Made by a program: the position numbers and the translations under genes | Notes under the pieces: generated by a model | Seen by the model: the letters and a program-made list of their open reading frames with translations, nothing else | What the model was told of the DNA's origin: nothing | Database searches by the model: none | Shown: in pieces, positions 47,501-57,164 of the stretch | How positions within the stretch are numbered: the stretch's first letter is position 1 | How the letters are laid out: every line of letters begins with the position of its first letter | From: Pseudomonas sp. TMP9 | GTDB taxonomy: Bacteria > Pseudomonadota > Gammaproteobacteria > Pseudomonadales > Pseudomonadaceae | Assembly (NCBI RefSeq): GCF_037943105.1 | Contig: NZ_CP149803.1 | Coordinates: forward strand, 3,452,001 to 3,516,000 | Direction: 5' to 3' | Length of the DNA: 64,000 nucleotides

Positions 47501-48049
47501 TTAAAAGTTGGCGGGCGTAGTAGCACTGATCAACCGTGCCGGTTGCTCGAATGGGTTGCGAAAGCGATGCGGCTTGCTGCTCTCAAAGTAGTAGCTGTCG
47601 CCCGGCTCAAGAATAAAAATCTCGCTGCCGACGGTCAGCTCTAATTTACCGGAAACCAGCATGCCAGCCTCTTCGCCCTCATGGGCGTACATCTCGTCGC
47701 CGGTATCGGTGCCGCTGGGGTAGGTTTCATCGAGGAAGGAAATAGCCCGGCTCGGATGCGCCTTGCCCACCAACTTCATGGTGATGGCACCGCTGCAAAT
47801 GTCAGTGAGTTCAGCCGCGCGATAGACCACCTGAGCCTGGCTATCCTGCTCCACATCTAGGGAGAAGAACTCCACCAGCGACATGGGAATACCCGCCAAC
47901 ACCTTTTTTAACGAGCTGATCGAGGGGCTTACGCTGTTTTTCTCGATCATCGAAATAGTGCTGTTGGTGACGCCTGCCCGCTTGGCGAGTTCACGCTGGG
48001 AAAGGCCTTTGAGTTTACGAATGGATTGCAGTCGAACACCGACGTCCAA
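47501..48049 (-). CDS. pauR: Polyamine catabolism repressor PauR (XRE-cupin)
   Basis: 182 residues from TTG 48049, chosen because AGGGGG lies 8 bases upstream and the protein then begins DVGVRLQSIRKLKGLSQREL, as in PauR; an ATG at 48136 would add 29 unrelated residues. Helix-turn-helix at about 5-60 (ELAKRAGVTNSTISMIEKN), cupin at about 105-182 (GEEAGMLVSGKLELTVG, LEPGDSYYFESSKPHRFRN). In P. aeruginosa PauR represses the pau genes and is relieved by putrescine and cadaverine. Its likely targets here include the oxidase at 52193, kauB at 54845 and the cluster at 35.8 kb. Confidence 0.92.
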   Translation of the reverse strand: MDVGVRLQSIRKLKGLSQRELAKRAGVTNSTISMIEKNSVSPSISSLKKVLAGIPMSLVEFFSLDVEQDSQAQVVYRAAELTDICSGAITMKLVGKAHPSRAISFLDETYPSGTDTGDEMYAHEGEEAGMLVSGKLELTVGSEIFILEPGDSYYFESSKPHRFRNPFEQPARLISATTPANF

Positions 48050-48150
48050 TGCTGGAGCCCCCTGGGGAATATACGAAAATGAGGCCGTATCATGGCATAG
48101 CGTTCGGAATTTACAACACTGGTGTTCGACACTCATCTACAACCGCGCAT

Positions 48151-49239
48151 TTAGCCCCCGAGATAGAGCAGAGGCACTCGTTTTAAGTTGCAGAAAAGCT
48201 GATAAGGGATGGTGTCCGCTTGCTGAGCCACATCGCTGGCCAGCACCTGTTTACCCCAAAGTTCAACCCGGCTGCCCAGGCCCGTGTGCGGCAGATCGGT
48301 AAGGTCGACGGTGAGCATGTCCATCGATACCCGGCCGATTAGCCAGGTTAGCTGGCCATCTACCGCCACCGGTGTACCGGTCGGAGCATGCCGCGGGTAG
48401 CCGTCGGCATAGCCCATGGCGACCACGCCGACACGGGTCGGTCGCTCGCTGACAAAGCGCGCGCCATAGCCCACGGGTTCACCGGCCGGTAGTTCACGCA
48501 CGCTGATGATTTTTGATTCTAAGGTCATCACTGGTTGCAAGCGTGCGGCCATGGCCTGCGCCTGATCAAACGGGGTGGCGCCGTAAAGCATGATGCCGGG
48601 GCGAACCCAATCACTTGGCTGCTCTTTAAGCTCAAGCTGGGGCCAACCGAGCACGGCAGGCGAATTACGCACGCTGACCGGCGCCGCAATGCCCTGACTC
48701 GCGTGTTGAAACATCGCCAATTGCTCTTCGCTGCGTGGGCAATCCAGTTCATCTGCGCGGGCGAAGTGGCTCATCAACGTGATGTTCGCCACCCTGCCGC
48801 TGGCCAGCAGACGCTGATACGCCGCCTGATACGCCGTCGGGTGCAGGCCAACCCGGTGCATGCCGCTGTCCATCTTTAACCAGACCGTCAGCGGTCGGCG
48901 CACAGCGCTGCGCTCAATGGCATCGAGCTGCCACGGCGAATGCACCACGCACCACAGTTCGTGCTGCTCGATCAGCGGTAATTCGTCAGCCTCGAAAAAG
49001 CCCTCCAGCAACAGAATCGGCCCACCAATACCGGCCTCGCGCAGCTGCAGCGCTTCCTCGATACAGGCCACCGCAAAACCATCGGCGTCGCGCTGCAATG
49101 CCTGGGCACAACGCACCGCGCCATGGCCGTAAGCGTCTGCCTTGATCACCGCCAATGCGCGGGCCCCACTGGCTTCACGGGCCAGTTGGTAGTTGTGTCG
49201 TAAGGCTTGCAGGTCGATCAACGCACGGGCGGGACGCAT
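48151..49239 (-). CDS. dadX: Catabolic alanine racemase
   Basis: 362 residues. PLP-dependent fold-type III racemase interconverting L- and D-alanine; the Schiff-base lysine is Lys33 in [11 protein letters not shown], and the opposing catalytic tyrosine lies in [21 protein letters not shown] and [14 protein letters not shown] are further family blocks. It sits downstream of dadA and ridA in the same direction, as expected for the dad system that degrades L-alanine via D-alanine. A terminator (49341-49364) lies between ridA and dadX, so its expression relies on read-through or a promoter in the 150-base gap. Confidence 0.95.
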   Translation of the reverse strand: MRPARALIDLQALRHNYQLAREASGARALAVIKADAYGHGAVRCAQALQRDADGFAVACIEEALQLREAGIGGPILLLEGFFEADELPLIEQHELWCVVHSPWQLDAIERSAVRRPLTVWLKMDSGMHRVGLHPTAYQAAYQRLLASGRVANITLMSHFARADELDCPRSEEQLAMFQHASQGIAAPVSVRNSPAVLGWPQLELKEQPSDWVRPGIMLYGATPFDQAQAMAARLQPVMTLESKIISVRELPAGEPVGYGARFVSERPTRVGVVAMGYADGYPRHAPTGTPVAVDGQLTWLIGRVSMDMLTVDLTDLPHTGLGSRVELWGKQVLASDVAQQADTIPYQLFCNLKRVPLLYLGG

Positions 49240-49340
49240 GATGTTCTCGGCTATCAGCAGGTTTCAGGGTTAAACGTGACGGAGGTTGTCTTTAACCTTG
49301 CACGGCAATGCTCAAGCGGGCGGCCAGCGAGCATGGCTTA

Positions 49341-49364
49341 TAAAAAAGCCCGGCAAAACCGGGC
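49341..49364 (-). terminator. Terminator after ridA
   Basis: On the minus strand GCCCGG, TTTTG, CCGGGC then TTTTTTATA, 26 bases after the ridA stop and ahead of dadX. Confidence 0.85.
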
Positions 49365-49389
49365 AACGTCTTATCCCGACAAAAACAGC

Positions 49390-49740
49390 TTAGAGCGCCG
49401 CTACGACGGTGATTTCCACCAGCACTTCGGGCTTGTACAGAGTGGCCTCAACGCAAGCGCGTGCCGGCGCTGCACCCGGGGCAACCCACGCATCCCATAC
49501 CTGGTTGAAGCCGGCATAGTCGCGGGCCAACTCTTTCAAATAGATGGTCACGGAGAGAATCTTCGACTTGTCGCTGCCGGCCTCAGCCAGCATACGGTCG
49601 GTACTGGCTAAGGTTTCGCGGGTTTGCGCCGCAATATCGCCGCTGTAATCGTCGGCCAATTGCCCGGCCAGATAGACCGTGCCGTTATGAATAACGATTT
49701 CGCTGTGACGCTTTTCAGTGAGCAGGCGCTGTACTGACAT
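49390..49740 (-). CDS. RidA-family enamine/imine deaminase
   Basis: 116 residues from ATG 49740, with AGGAG about 9 bases upstream. YjgF/RidA fold: [40 protein letters not shown], and the substrate-binding Arg in [10 protein letters not shown] with a C-terminal EITVVAAL. It hydrolyses reactive imines; D-alanine oxidation by DadA produces 2-iminopropanoate, an obvious substrate. Its first 26 bases overlap the end of dadA, so it is translationally coupled to the enzyme that makes that imine. Confidence 0.93.
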   Translation of the reverse strand: MSVQRLLTEKRHSEIVIHNGTVYLAGQLADDYSGDIAAQTRETLASTDRMLAEAGSDKSKILSVTIYLKELARDYAGFNQVWDAWVAPGAAPARACVEATLYKPEVLVEITVVAAL

Positions 49741-51013
49741 GTTTATGAGTCTCCTGGGAGCGGCTGTAGCGGGCAATATCCAGACCTTCAGCGCTGATCT
49801 GCGGGCGCTTTTTCGCCATCAAATCGGCAAGCAAACGACCGGAGCCGCAGGCCATGGTCCAGCCCAGTGTGCCGTGGCCGGTATTAAGGAACAAATTACG
49901 CAAGCGGGTCGCACCAATAATTGGCGTGCCGTCTGGCGTGGCAGGGCGCAGACCGGTCCAGAACTCCGCTTGGCTCAGATCACCGCCTTGCGGGTAGAGA
50001 TCAGTGGTGATCATTTCCAAGGTTTCACGCCTACGCGGGTTGAGGCTGAGGTCAAAGCCGGCAATCTCCGCCATGCCGCCGACGCGAATGCGGTTATCGA
50101 AACGGGTTATGGCCACCTTGTAGGTTTCATCAAGGATGGTCGAGGTCGGGGCCATGGCCGCATTGGTGATCGGTACGGTCAGCGAATAACCCTTGAGCGG
50201 ATAAATCGGTGCGCGGATGCCCAGCGGCTTGAGCAGGTGCGGGCTGAAGCTGCCGAGGGCGAGCACGTAGCGGTCAGCGGTTTCCAGCTTACCGTCGATC
50301 CACACACCATTAACTCGATCGCCAACCGCCTCGATACGTTGAATGTCTTGGCCGAAGCGGAATTCCACGCCTAAGTCTTTGGCCATCTCAGCCAGCTTGA
50401 GGGTGAACAATTGGCAATCGCCGGTCTGGTCGTTCGGCAAACGCAGGGCCCCGGCCAACTTATGAGTTACGGCCGCCAAGGCCGGCTCAACACGGGCGAT
50501 ACCCGCGCGGTCGAGCAACTCATAGGGCACGCCGGATTGCTTAAGCACGGCAATGTCCTTGGCCGCGTTATCCAGTTGCGCTTGGGTGCGGAACAGCTGA
50601 GTGGTGCCAAGGCTGCGACCTTCATAGTCGATGCCGGTTTCGGCACGTAACTCGTCGAGGCAATCACGGCTGTACTCGGACAAACGCACCATGCGCTCTT
50701 TGTTCACCGCGTAACGACTGGCGGTGCAGTTGCGCAGCATTTGCGCCATCCACAGGTATTGGCTGATGTCGGCCGTGGCCTTAATAGCCAGCGGTGCGTG
50801 CTTTTGCAGCAACCACTTGATAGCTTTCAGTGGCACGCCGGGCGCAGCCCATGGCGAAGCATAACCCGGCGAAACTTGCCCGGCGTTGGCGAAACTGGTT
50901 TCCATGGCCGGGGCATTTTGCCGATCGACCACCACCACTTCGAAACCTTGGCGCGCCAGGTAATACGCACTGGCTGTACCAATCACACCGCTACCGAGGA
51001 CCAGAACCCGCAT
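49715..51013 (-). CDS. dadA: D-amino acid dehydrogenase small subunit
   Basis: 432 residues from ATG 51013, with GAGGAG 6-11 bases upstream; the nine-codon upstream extension is rejected. FAD motif [20 protein letters not shown] at the very N-terminus, then [20 protein letters not shown] and the C-terminal [20 protein letters not shown]. Membrane-associated; it oxidises D-alanine and other D-amino acids to keto acids, passing electrons to the respiratory chain. First gene of dadA-ridA(-dadX), divergent from lrp, which is the known activator type for this operon. Confidence 0.96.
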   Translation of the reverse strand: MRVLVLGSGVIGTASAYYLARQGFEVVVVDRQNAPAMETSFANAGQVSPGYASPWAAPGVPLKAIKWLLQKHAPLAIKATADISQYLWMAQMLRNCTASRYAVNKERMVRLSEYSRDCLDELRAETGIDYEGRSLGTTQLFRTQAQLDNAAKDIAVLKQSGVPYELLDRAGIARVEPALAAVTHKLAGALRLPNDQTGDCQLFTLKLAEMAKDLGVEFRFGQDIQRIEAVGDRVNGVWIDGKLETADRYVLALGSFSPHLLKPLGIRAPIYPLKGYSLTVPITNAAMAPTSTILDETYKVAITRFDNRIRVGGMAEIAGFDLSLNPRRRETLEMITTDLYPQGGDLSQAEFWTGLRPATPDGTPIIGATRLRNLFLNTGHGTLGWTMACGSGRLLADLMAKKRPQISAEGLDIARYSRSQETHKHVSTAPAH

Positions 51014-51167
51014 GCTGCTCTCCTCGTCGTGACTCATCACGACGGATAATTCTTAGGATCAAGTTGAACGCAGTATAGGAAGACAGCAGCAGTGTATTTC
51101 ACTATATAAACAGCTATATTTGGCGACAATTATTGGCAATACTGCCTTACACAGAGGGGTATCTACC
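51014..51167. promoter_or_regulatory. Divergent dadA/lrp promoter region
   Basis: 154 bases between divergent starts. An AT-rich stretch at about 51090-51140 (TATTTCACTATATAAACAG, CTATATTTGGCGACAATTAT) contains degenerate inverted repeats of the kind bound by Lrp proteins. It should hold both promoters and the Lrp sites. Confidence 0.5.
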
Positions 51168-51656
51168 GTGCGCACTCAGCACCAGAGTCGTCGTGAACTG
51201 GACAAGATTGACCGCAACATCCTGCGCATCCTGCAGGAAGACGGGCGTATCAGCTTTACCGAGCTGGGTGAGCGCGTTGGCCTGTCGACCACACCCTGCA
51301 CCGAGCGCGTGCGGCGCCTGGAGCGCGAAGGCATCATCATGGGTTACCACGCGAGGCTTAACCCACAGCAGCTCAAGGCCAGCCTGTTGGTGTTTGTTGA
51401 GATCAGCTTGGATTACAAATCCGGCGACACCTTTGAGGAATTTCGTCGCGCCGTGCTGAAGCTGCCGCACGTGCTGGAATGTCATTTAGTGTCCGGCGAC
51501 TTCGACTACTTGGTGAAGGCACGGATCAACGAGATGGCCAGCTACCGCAAGCTGCTCGGCGACATCCTGCTCAAGCTGCCGCATGTGCGCGAATCGAAGA
51601 GCTATATCGTCATGGAAGAAGTGAAAGAAAGCTTGAGCCTGCCGATTGCCGACTAG
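51168..51656 (+). CDS. lrp: Lrp/AsnC-family regulator of the dad operon
   Basis: 162 residues from GTG 51168, with GAGGGGT 7-13 bases upstream. Helix-turn-helix at about 8-60 (LDKIDRNILRILQEDGRISF, LGERVGLSTTPCTERVRRLE) and a RAM ligand domain at about 70-150 (LLVFVEISLDYKSGDTFEEF, HLVSGDFDYLVKARINEM). It is the counterpart of PA5308 of P. aeruginosa, which activates dadA and dadX in response to alanine. Divergent from dadA, so it probably also controls its own promoter. Confidence 0.94.
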   Translation: MRTQHQSRRELDKIDRNILRILQEDGRISFTELGERVGLSTTPCTERVRRLEREGIIMGYHARLNPQQLKASLLVFVEISLDYKSGDTFEEFRRAVLKLPHVLECHLVSGDFDYLVKARINEMASYRKLLGDILLKLPHVRESKSYIVMEEVKESLSLPIAD

Positions 51657-51662
51657 CCCAAC

Positions 51663-52016
51663 CTACACCAACACCTGCCGCGTGCTGGCAATCAGGTTGT
51701 GCACCTGCTTTGCCACCGCCGGTTCAATCATCTGCTCAGGCCCCTGACCACGCGGGCATGGCAGGCTGGGTGTGGTGCCGAACAAGCGACAGATCAACGG
51801 CCGCTGGTCATACACCGTGCAGCCTTGCGGGCCCAAGTGCACGCAGTTGTACTCAGCCAGTGCAGCATCGTGCTCAGCCGCGCTTTTGACCGGTAAGCGC
51901 GACATTTCTTCGGAGGACGCCGTGACTGGGCCACAGCAATCATGGCAGCCGGGCACGCAGGCAAAACTGGGAATCTGTAACCGCAGTTGGTCGATTTTGC
52001 GGCCGGTGCAACTCAT
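51663..52016 (-). CDS. YkgJ-family cysteine cluster protein
   Basis: 117 residues from ATG 52016, with GAGGACG 5-11 bases upstream. The pattern CVPGCHDCCGPV, then GPQGCTVYDQRPLICRLFG is the UPF0153/YkgJ zinc- or iron-sulfur-binding cysteine cluster. The function of the family is not established. It converges on lrp with a 6-base gap and is divergent from the FAD oxidase across about 175 bases. Confidence 0.88.
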   Translation of the reverse strand: MSCTGRKIDQLRLQIPSFACVPGCHDCCGPVTASSEEMSRLPVKSAAEHDAALAEYNCVHLGPQGCTVYDQRPLICRLFGTTPSLPCPRGQGPEQMIEPAVAKQVHNLIASTRQVLV

Positions 52017-52192
52017 GGGTAACGTCCTCAGGCGGTGACCGGCATAGTAACCGCGCACCAGCTTGCAGCGCGGCATCTGGCCTGATTTAACCGACGGAAA
52101 ACATATTTATTAGCGATTGCCGCTTGGCGTTTGGCAAAGTCCACGCTTATGCTTCGTAAAATTTTCCAAACACAATAATCAGGATTCCACAC

Positions 52193-53506
52193 ATGGACGC
52201 CCGCGTTCACCAGCCCGCTCACAGCAGCCAGCACGCCAACTCTTATTACGCCGCCAGCGCTAATCGCCAACTGGCCTACCCCGCGCTTACCGGCGAGTTA
52301 CGGGCCGATGTGTGCATTGTCGGCGGTGGTTTTTCGGGCCTGAATACGGCTATCGAACTGGCGCAAAAAGGCCTGTCGGTGGTGCTATTGGAAGCCCACA
52401 AGATTGGCTGGGGCGCCAGTGGTCGTAACGGCGGGCAACTGATTCGCGGCGTCGGCCATGGCGTCGAACAGTTTGAAGCGGTGATTGGCGCTCAAGGTGT
52501 GCGTGACCTGAAGTTAATGGGCCTGGAAGCGGTGGAAATCGTCCGCCAGCGCGTTGAGCGGTTCAATATCGACTGCGACCTGACGTGGGGCTATTGCGAC
52601 CTAGCCAATAAGCCCAGCCACCTCGACGATTTCGCCGAAGAGATGGCCGACCTCAAGCAACTGGGCTATCGCCATGAAATGCGCCTGCTGCAGCCTGAGC
52701 AGATGCATGAAGTGGTCGGCTCCAACCGCTATGTCGGCGGCCTGATCGACATGGGCTCTGGCCACCTGCACCCGCTTAACCTGGCACTCGGTGAAGCGGC
52801 GGCGGCGCAGAGTTTGGGCGTGCAGCTATTTGAAGACTCGACAGTTGTGCGCATCGACTATGGCAACGAGGTCAAGGTGCACACCGCCCAAGGCGTGGTG
52901 CGCGCAGCCAATTTGGTGCTGAGCTGCAATGCTTATTTGAATGGCTTGAACAGCAACCTCGGTGGCAAGGTGCTGCCGGCAGGCAGTTACGTAATCGCCA
53001 CCGAGCCGCTGTCCGCCGCCGAGGCGCAGGCGATCATCCCGCAGAATATGGCGCTGTGTGACCAGCGCGTGGCGCTGGATTATTACCGCCTGTCCGCCGA
53101 CAATCGCCTGCTGTTCGGTGGCGCCTGTCATTACTCCGGGCGTGACCCCGTCGACATCGCCGGCTATATGCGGCCGAAAATGCTCGACGTCTTCCCGCAC
53201 CTAAAACACCTGAAAATTGATTACCAGTGGGGCGGCATGATTGGCATCGGCGCCAACCGCCTGCCGCAGATCGGCCGTCTTAAGGAACAGCCCAACGTGT
53301 ATTACGCCCAGGCGTATTCGGGCCATGGGGTTAACGCCACGCACTTGGCCGGCAAACTGCTCGGTGAGGCGATTGCGGGTCATGCCAGCAACGGTTTCGA
53401 CCTGTTCGCTAAGGTGCCGCACATGACCTTCCCCGGCGGCAAGCACCTGCGCTCGCCACTGTTAGCCTTGGGCATGCTCTGGCATCGCCTGAAAGAACTG
53501 GTCTGA
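52193..53506 (+). CDS. FAD-dependent gamma-glutamylpolyamine oxidase (PauB4/OrdL-like)
   Basis: 437 residues. FAD motif ADVCIVGGGFSGLNTAIELA, then GASGRNGGQLIRGVGHGVEQ and C-terminal FGGACHYSGRDPVD, YQWGGMIGIGANRLPQIGRL and QAYSGHGVNATHLAGKLL. It should oxidise a glutamylated polyamine to the aldehyde used by KauB, encoded about 1.3 kb away. Position between lrp and kauB equals PA5309 (pauB4) of P. aeruginosa. It is a paralogue of the oxidase at 35810. The upstream region TAAAATTTTCCAAACACAAT is AT-rich and may hold a PauR site. Confidence 0.91.
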   Translation: MDARVHQPAHSSQHANSYYAASANRQLAYPALTGELRADVCIVGGGFSGLNTAIELAQKGLSVVLLEAHKIGWGASGRNGGQLIRGVGHGVEQFEAVIGAQGVRDLKLMGLEAVEIVRQRVERFNIDCDLTWGYCDLANKPSHLDDFAEEMADLKQLGYRHEMRLLQPEQMHEVVGSNRYVGGLIDMGSGHLHPLNLALGEAAAAQSLGVQLFEDSTVVRIDYGNEVKVHTAQGVVRAANLVLSCNAYLNGLNSNLGGKVLPAGSYVIATEPLSAAEAQAIIPQNMALCDQRVALDYYRLSADNRLLFGGACHYSGRDPVDIAGYMRPKMLDVFPHLKHLKIDYQWGGMIGIGANRLPQIGRLKEQPNVYYAQAYSGHGVNATHLAGKLLGEAIAGHASNGFDLFAKVPHMTFPGGKHLRSPLLALGMLWHRLKELV

Positions 53507-53560
53507 GGGCATGGGCGAGGTTAGGGCGACGGCAGTCGCCATGCACCGCTCCCTGATTGA

Positions 53561-54706
53561 TCAGCGCTGCAGCGCCACCTCATCAAACGCGCCGCGGCGA
53601 AATGCCAGCCAAACAAACCCGGCAGCGCCCATTGCCATCAGTATCGGCAGGGCATGGCCGCTGACCCACTGACTGGCGGCGCCAGTCGACAGCGGCCCGA
53701 GCAGACAGCCCGCGCCCCAGAGCAAAGCGATATGCGAGTTGGCCCGCACCAGCGCATCGTCGCGGTATCGCTGGCCGACCAGAATCAGTGACAAGGTGTA
53801 CAAGCCTCCGGCGCTGGCGCCAAATAGCAACAGCACCGCCCAGATCAGTGGCGTATGCAGCAGCAGTGGGATGCTCAAGCTGGAAAACAGCAACACCACG
53901 CCGCAACAACGGAACAGCATTTGCCGTGGCACGCGGTCGGCCATCCAGCCAAGCGGTAACTGCAGCGCGGCATCGCCCACCACCACCACGCTGACCATAA
54001 TCAGCGCCAGTTGCTGAGCAAAACCCTCGCGCAACAGGTACAGCGGCAGCAGTGTCAGCACCATGGCTTCAAAGGCGGCAAACAGCACCACCGCCCAAGC
54101 AATCGCCGGTGAGTGTCGACAGAACGCCAGAACGCCGCGCCCGGACGCACTCTGCGCATCGACCTTGGGCGCCCCGTCGCGACCCAGCAGCAGCAAACTG
54201 CCGAAGACCAATAAGCCTGCGGAAAACCAGAACCCGCGATCCGTATCTGTGCCCAGCAGGGTCAAGAACAACGGCCCACACAGTTGGCTGAGCGCAAAAC
54301 CGGTGCCGTACAGCGCGACTAAACGACCCCGCAAACGGTCCTCAACCAGCTGATTGATCCAGCTTTCGCCAAGCACAAACACCACGGTCAATGAGATGCC
54401 GATCAGCAGGCGCAGCAGCAGCCACAATGGGTAGCTGGGCATGACGCTGAGCAGCGCCACCGACGCCGCGCTGGCGAGCAGGCACAAACGCAAGGTCTGC
54501 GGCGTACCGAACCAGCCGGCCAGGTGCCCGGTCAGCCGCGCGCCGAGCAATACGCCAACGGCGGGCATGGCGGCCATCACGCCAATGGCAAAGGAGCCGT
54601 AACCCCAAGCCTCGAGACGAAACGACACCAGCGGCAGCGTCACCCCCAGCGCTAACCCGACCACCACTACCGCCGCAGTAACGGCGAAATAGGTTGCCCA
54701 CCTCAT
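53561..54706 (-). CDS. MFS transporter
   Basis: 381 residues from ATG 54706, with GGGAG about 8 bases upstream (a codon at 54721 has no proper spacing). Twelve hydrophobic segments; the loop-2 signature appears as ARLTGHLAGWFGTPQTLRL and the loop 8-9 equivalent as GWMADRVPRQ. FGSLLLL and WINQLVEDRLRGRLVALYGT recall the YcaD/UMF2 group. Substrate unknown; its place between two polyamine catabolic genes hints at a related amine or amino acid, without direct evidence. Confidence 0.88.
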   Translation of the reverse strand: MRWATYFAVTAAVVVVGLALGVTLPLVSFRLEAWGYGSFAIGVMAAMPAVGVLLGARLTGHLAGWFGTPQTLRLCLLASAASVALLSVMPSYPLWLLLRLLIGISLTVVFVLGESWINQLVEDRLRGRLVALYGTGFALSQLCGPLFLTLLGTDTDRGFWFSAGLLVFGSLLLLGRDGAPKVDAQSASGRGVLAFCRHSPAIAWAVVLFAAFEAMVLTLLPLYLLREGFAQQLALIMVSVVVVGDAALQLPLGWMADRVPRQMLFRCCGVVLLFSSLSIPLLLHTPLIWAVLLLFGASAGGLYTLSLILVGQRYRDDALVRANSHIALLWGAGCLLGPLSTGAASQWVSGHALPILMAMGAAGFVWLAFRRGAFDEVALQR

Positions 54707-54762
54707 GTGCCCAACTCCCATCCTCTGCCGCTAATTGCCCGTCGCCACGCAGTAGAAAAACA

Positions 54763-54792
54763 ACGGCCGGGCTCCCAACGGGAACCCGGCCG
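54763..54792 (-). terminator. Terminator of kauB
   Basis: A long stem (ACGGCCGGG and ACCCGGCCGT-type arms with an inner TCCC/GGGA) followed on the minus strand by TGTTTTTC, about 50 bases after the kauB stop. Confidence 0.8.
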
Positions 54793-54844
54793 TGCGTTTT
54801 ATCCACTCTGGCCGCTCCCAGAGAGAACGGTCGTCAGCGCTTGG

Positions 54845-56338
54845 TTATAGCTTGATCCACGTCGCCTTGATCTCGGTGTACTTGTCGAAGGCATGCAGGG
54901 ATTTGTCGCGGCCATTACCGGATTGCTTGTAGCCGCCAAACGGTGCGGTCATATCGCCGCCGTCGTATTGGTTGACCCACATGCTGCCCACACGCAACGC
55001 CTTGGCGGTCAGGTGCGCCTTGGACAGGTTGCTGGTCCAAATAGCCGCTGCCAGACCAAAGATGCTGTCATTGGCAATCTGAATGGCTTGTTCGGTGCTA
55101 TCGAAGGCAATCACGGTCAATACCGGGCCGAAGATTTCTTCCTGAGCGATGCGCATGGCGTTGTGCGCATCATCAAAGATGGTCGGTTCAACATACTGGC
55201 CGCCCGTTTCTTCTAGGGTGCGCTTACCACCGCACAGCAGCTTGGCCTGATCCTGGTGGCCGACATCGATATAACCGAGCACTGAATTGAGGTGCCCGGC
55301 ATCCACCAGCGCGCCGACCTTACTGTCGGGGTCCAGCGCGTAGCCGACTTTCCAGCCCTGCATGGCTTCCACCACCATGGGCATAAACGCATCCTTGATC
55401 GAACGCTCCACCAGCAGGCGCGAGCCGGCGGTGCACATCTCACCTTGGTTAAAACAGATCGCTGCAGCCGCCGCTTCTGCCGCCGCCTTGAGGTCAGGCG
55501 CATCGGCGAAGACGATATTGGCGCTTTTGCCACCCGCCTCCAGCCACACACGCTTCATATTGGATTCGCCGGCGTAGATCATCAGCTGCTTGGCAATCTT
55601 GGTCGAACCGGTGAACACCAAGGTATCCACATCCATGTGCAGTGCCAGCGCTTTACCTACGGTATGGCCATACCCTGGCAGCACGTTGAGTACGCCTGCG
55701 GGAATACCCGCTTCCAGCGCAAGCTGGGCCAGACGAAGTGCAGTCAGCGGTGATTTCTCCGACGGCTTAACGATCACTGAGTTACCGGTGGACAGTGCCG
55801 GGCCGAGCTTCCAACACGTCATGATCATCGGGAAGTTCCACGGCACGATAGCCGCGACCACACCCACCGGCTCGCGTGTCACCAGACCCAGCTCATCATG
55901 CGGGGTGGCGGCCACTTCATCGTAAATCTTGTCGACCGCTTCACCGCTCCAGCGGATGGCACGCGATGCACCTGGCACATCGACGCCGAGGGAATCGCTG
56001 ATCGGCTTACCCATATCTAAAGTTTCCAGCAACGCCAGCTCTTCGGCGTGCTCGTCCATCAGATCAGCAAAACGGATCATCACACGCTTACGTTGCGCCG
56101 GCGCCATGCGCGACCAAACGCCAGACTCGAAGGTGGCACGGGCATCCGCCACGGCTAACTCGGCATCGTCCAGATCACAGCTGGCCACCAGGCCAAGCAG
56201 GCGACCGTCAACCGGGCTGATGCACTCGAAAGTAGCCCCGGAAACCGCCGCACGGTACTCACCATGAACAAAGGCGCGGCCTTCGATCTTCAGGCTTTTG
56301 GCGCGCTGTTCCCAGTCGGCACGAGTCAGGCTAGTCAT
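54845..56338 (-). CDS. kauB: Aldehyde dehydrogenase KauB/PauC
   Basis: 497 residues from ATG 56338, with AGAGGA about 7 bases upstream. NAD(P)-dependent aldehyde dehydrogenase: EPVGVVAAIVPWNFPMIMTC, coenzyme loop FTGSTKIAKQLM, catalytic Glu in VWLEAGGKSANIV and nucleophile Cys in FNQGEMCTAGSRLLV, ending AFDKYTEIKATWIKL. It oxidises 4-guanidinobutyraldehyde and gamma-glutamyl-aminoaldehydes made from arginine and polyamines. In P. aeruginosa the next gene upstream is gabT2; here a cupin gene is divergent from it instead. Confidence 0.94.
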   Translation of the reverse strand: MTSLTRADWEQRAKSLKIEGRAFVHGEYRAAVSGATFECISPVDGRLLGLVASCDLDDAELAVADARATFESGVWSRMAPAQRKRVMIRFADLMDEHAEELALLETLDMGKPISDSLGVDVPGASRAIRWSGEAVDKIYDEVAATPHDELGLVTREPVGVVAAIVPWNFPMIMTCWKLGPALSTGNSVIVKPSEKSPLTALRLAQLALEAGIPAGVLNVLPGYGHTVGKALALHMDVDTLVFTGSTKIAKQLMIYAGESNMKRVWLEAGGKSANIVFADAPDLKAAAEAAAAAICFNQGEMCTAGSRLLVERSIKDAFMPMVVEAMQGWKVGYALDPDSKVGALVDAGHLNSVLGYIDVGHQDQAKLLCGGKRTLEETGGQYVEPTIFDDAHNAMRIAQEEIFGPVLTVIAFDSTEQAIQIANDSIFGLAAAIWTSNLSKAHLTAKALRVGSMWVNQYDGGDMTAPFGGYKQSGNGRDKSLHAFDKYTEIKATWIKL

Positions 56339-56592
56339 TCGAATATCCTCTATTGCGAGTGAAGCGCCGCGCTCTGGGCGCATGCGCTGTCAATTATTTT
56401 CCCGGGGTTTAGGCAAACCCAATCCTGCGGGCAACACTAAACCAGAGGCGTGCGCAGTTCCAATATTTTTTACAAAGAGCGGCAAAACAGCCTTGTTATG
56501 TGTGCTTTATTAAACATAGACTCGAAAATTACTCTGTTCACTGACAACAAGCCTGACTTTTAACGGGCGCTCAACCTCAACCGGACTCGCTT

Positions 56593-56958
56593 ATGAACAT
56601 CACACAGATCGTCGATTTCGCCACCGTCAACACTGCGCCCGAGCACTACCGGCCGGATGCGGTAAAGGTCCTTAATGGCGACCCCGAGCAAAGCGTACGT
56701 AACCACTACGGCAGCCCGTGCGGTCAGTTCAACGCGGGGGTTTGGCAGGGTGCCGTCGGCCACTGGACCGTCAACTACACCGAGCACGAGTACTGCGAAA
56801 TTCTGCAAGGCGTCTCGGTGCTGCGTGACCAAGACGGTAACGCCAAGACCCTGCGCGCCGGCGATCGCTTTGTAATCCCAGCCGGCTTCTCCGGCACCTG
56901 GGAAGTGCTAGAAGCGTGCAGCAAGGTTTATGTGATGTTCGAGCAGGCCGCGAACTGA
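56593..56958 (+). CDS. Small cupin-domain protein (DUF861-like)
   Basis: 121 residues. A single cupin barrel: GVWQGAVGHWTVNYTEHEYC, EILQGVSVLRDQDG and LRAGDRFVIPAGFSGTWEVL, with the closing KVYVMFEQ. The metal-binding residues are partly replaced, as is common in the (S)-ureidoglycine aminohydrolase-like group. Role unknown; it is divergent from kauB across about 250 bases and has its own terminator. A matching gene occurs between gabT2 and rpmG in P. aeruginosa. Confidence 0.88.
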   Translation: MNITQIVDFATVNTAPEHYRPDAVKVLNGDPEQSVRNHYGSPCGQFNAGVWQGAVGHWTVNYTEHEYCEILQGVSVLRDQDGNAKTLRAGDRFVIPAGFSGTWEVLEACSKVYVMFEQAAN

Positions 56959-56984
56959 GCCCGCCAGCTGATGCATAACCTCTT

Positions 56985-57007
56985 AGCCCGCTGCGTGCGG
57001 GCTTTTT
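56985..57007 (+). terminator. Terminator of the cupin gene
   Basis: AGCCCGC, TGCGT, GCGGGCT then TTTT, 27 bases after the stop. Confidence 0.85.
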
Positions 57008-57117
57008 ATGGCCTGCCAGCCAAGACGGCCGGCCTTTTGGGGGCGCCGCACGCAACACTTAAACTGCCCCAACGAATTTTTAACTCGCAGGGTTTGCGCG
57101 GTTAAATCACAGGCAAG

Positions 57118-57143
57118 AAAAAGCCCACCAGAAGGCAGGCTTT
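57118..57143 (-). terminator. Terminator of rpmB-rpmG
   Basis: On the minus strand AAAGCCTGCC, TTCT, GGTGGGCTTT then TT (imperfect stem), about 22 bases after the rpmG stop. Confidence 0.7.
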
Positions 57144-57164
57144 ATCAGCAAAGGACGCGATCAA

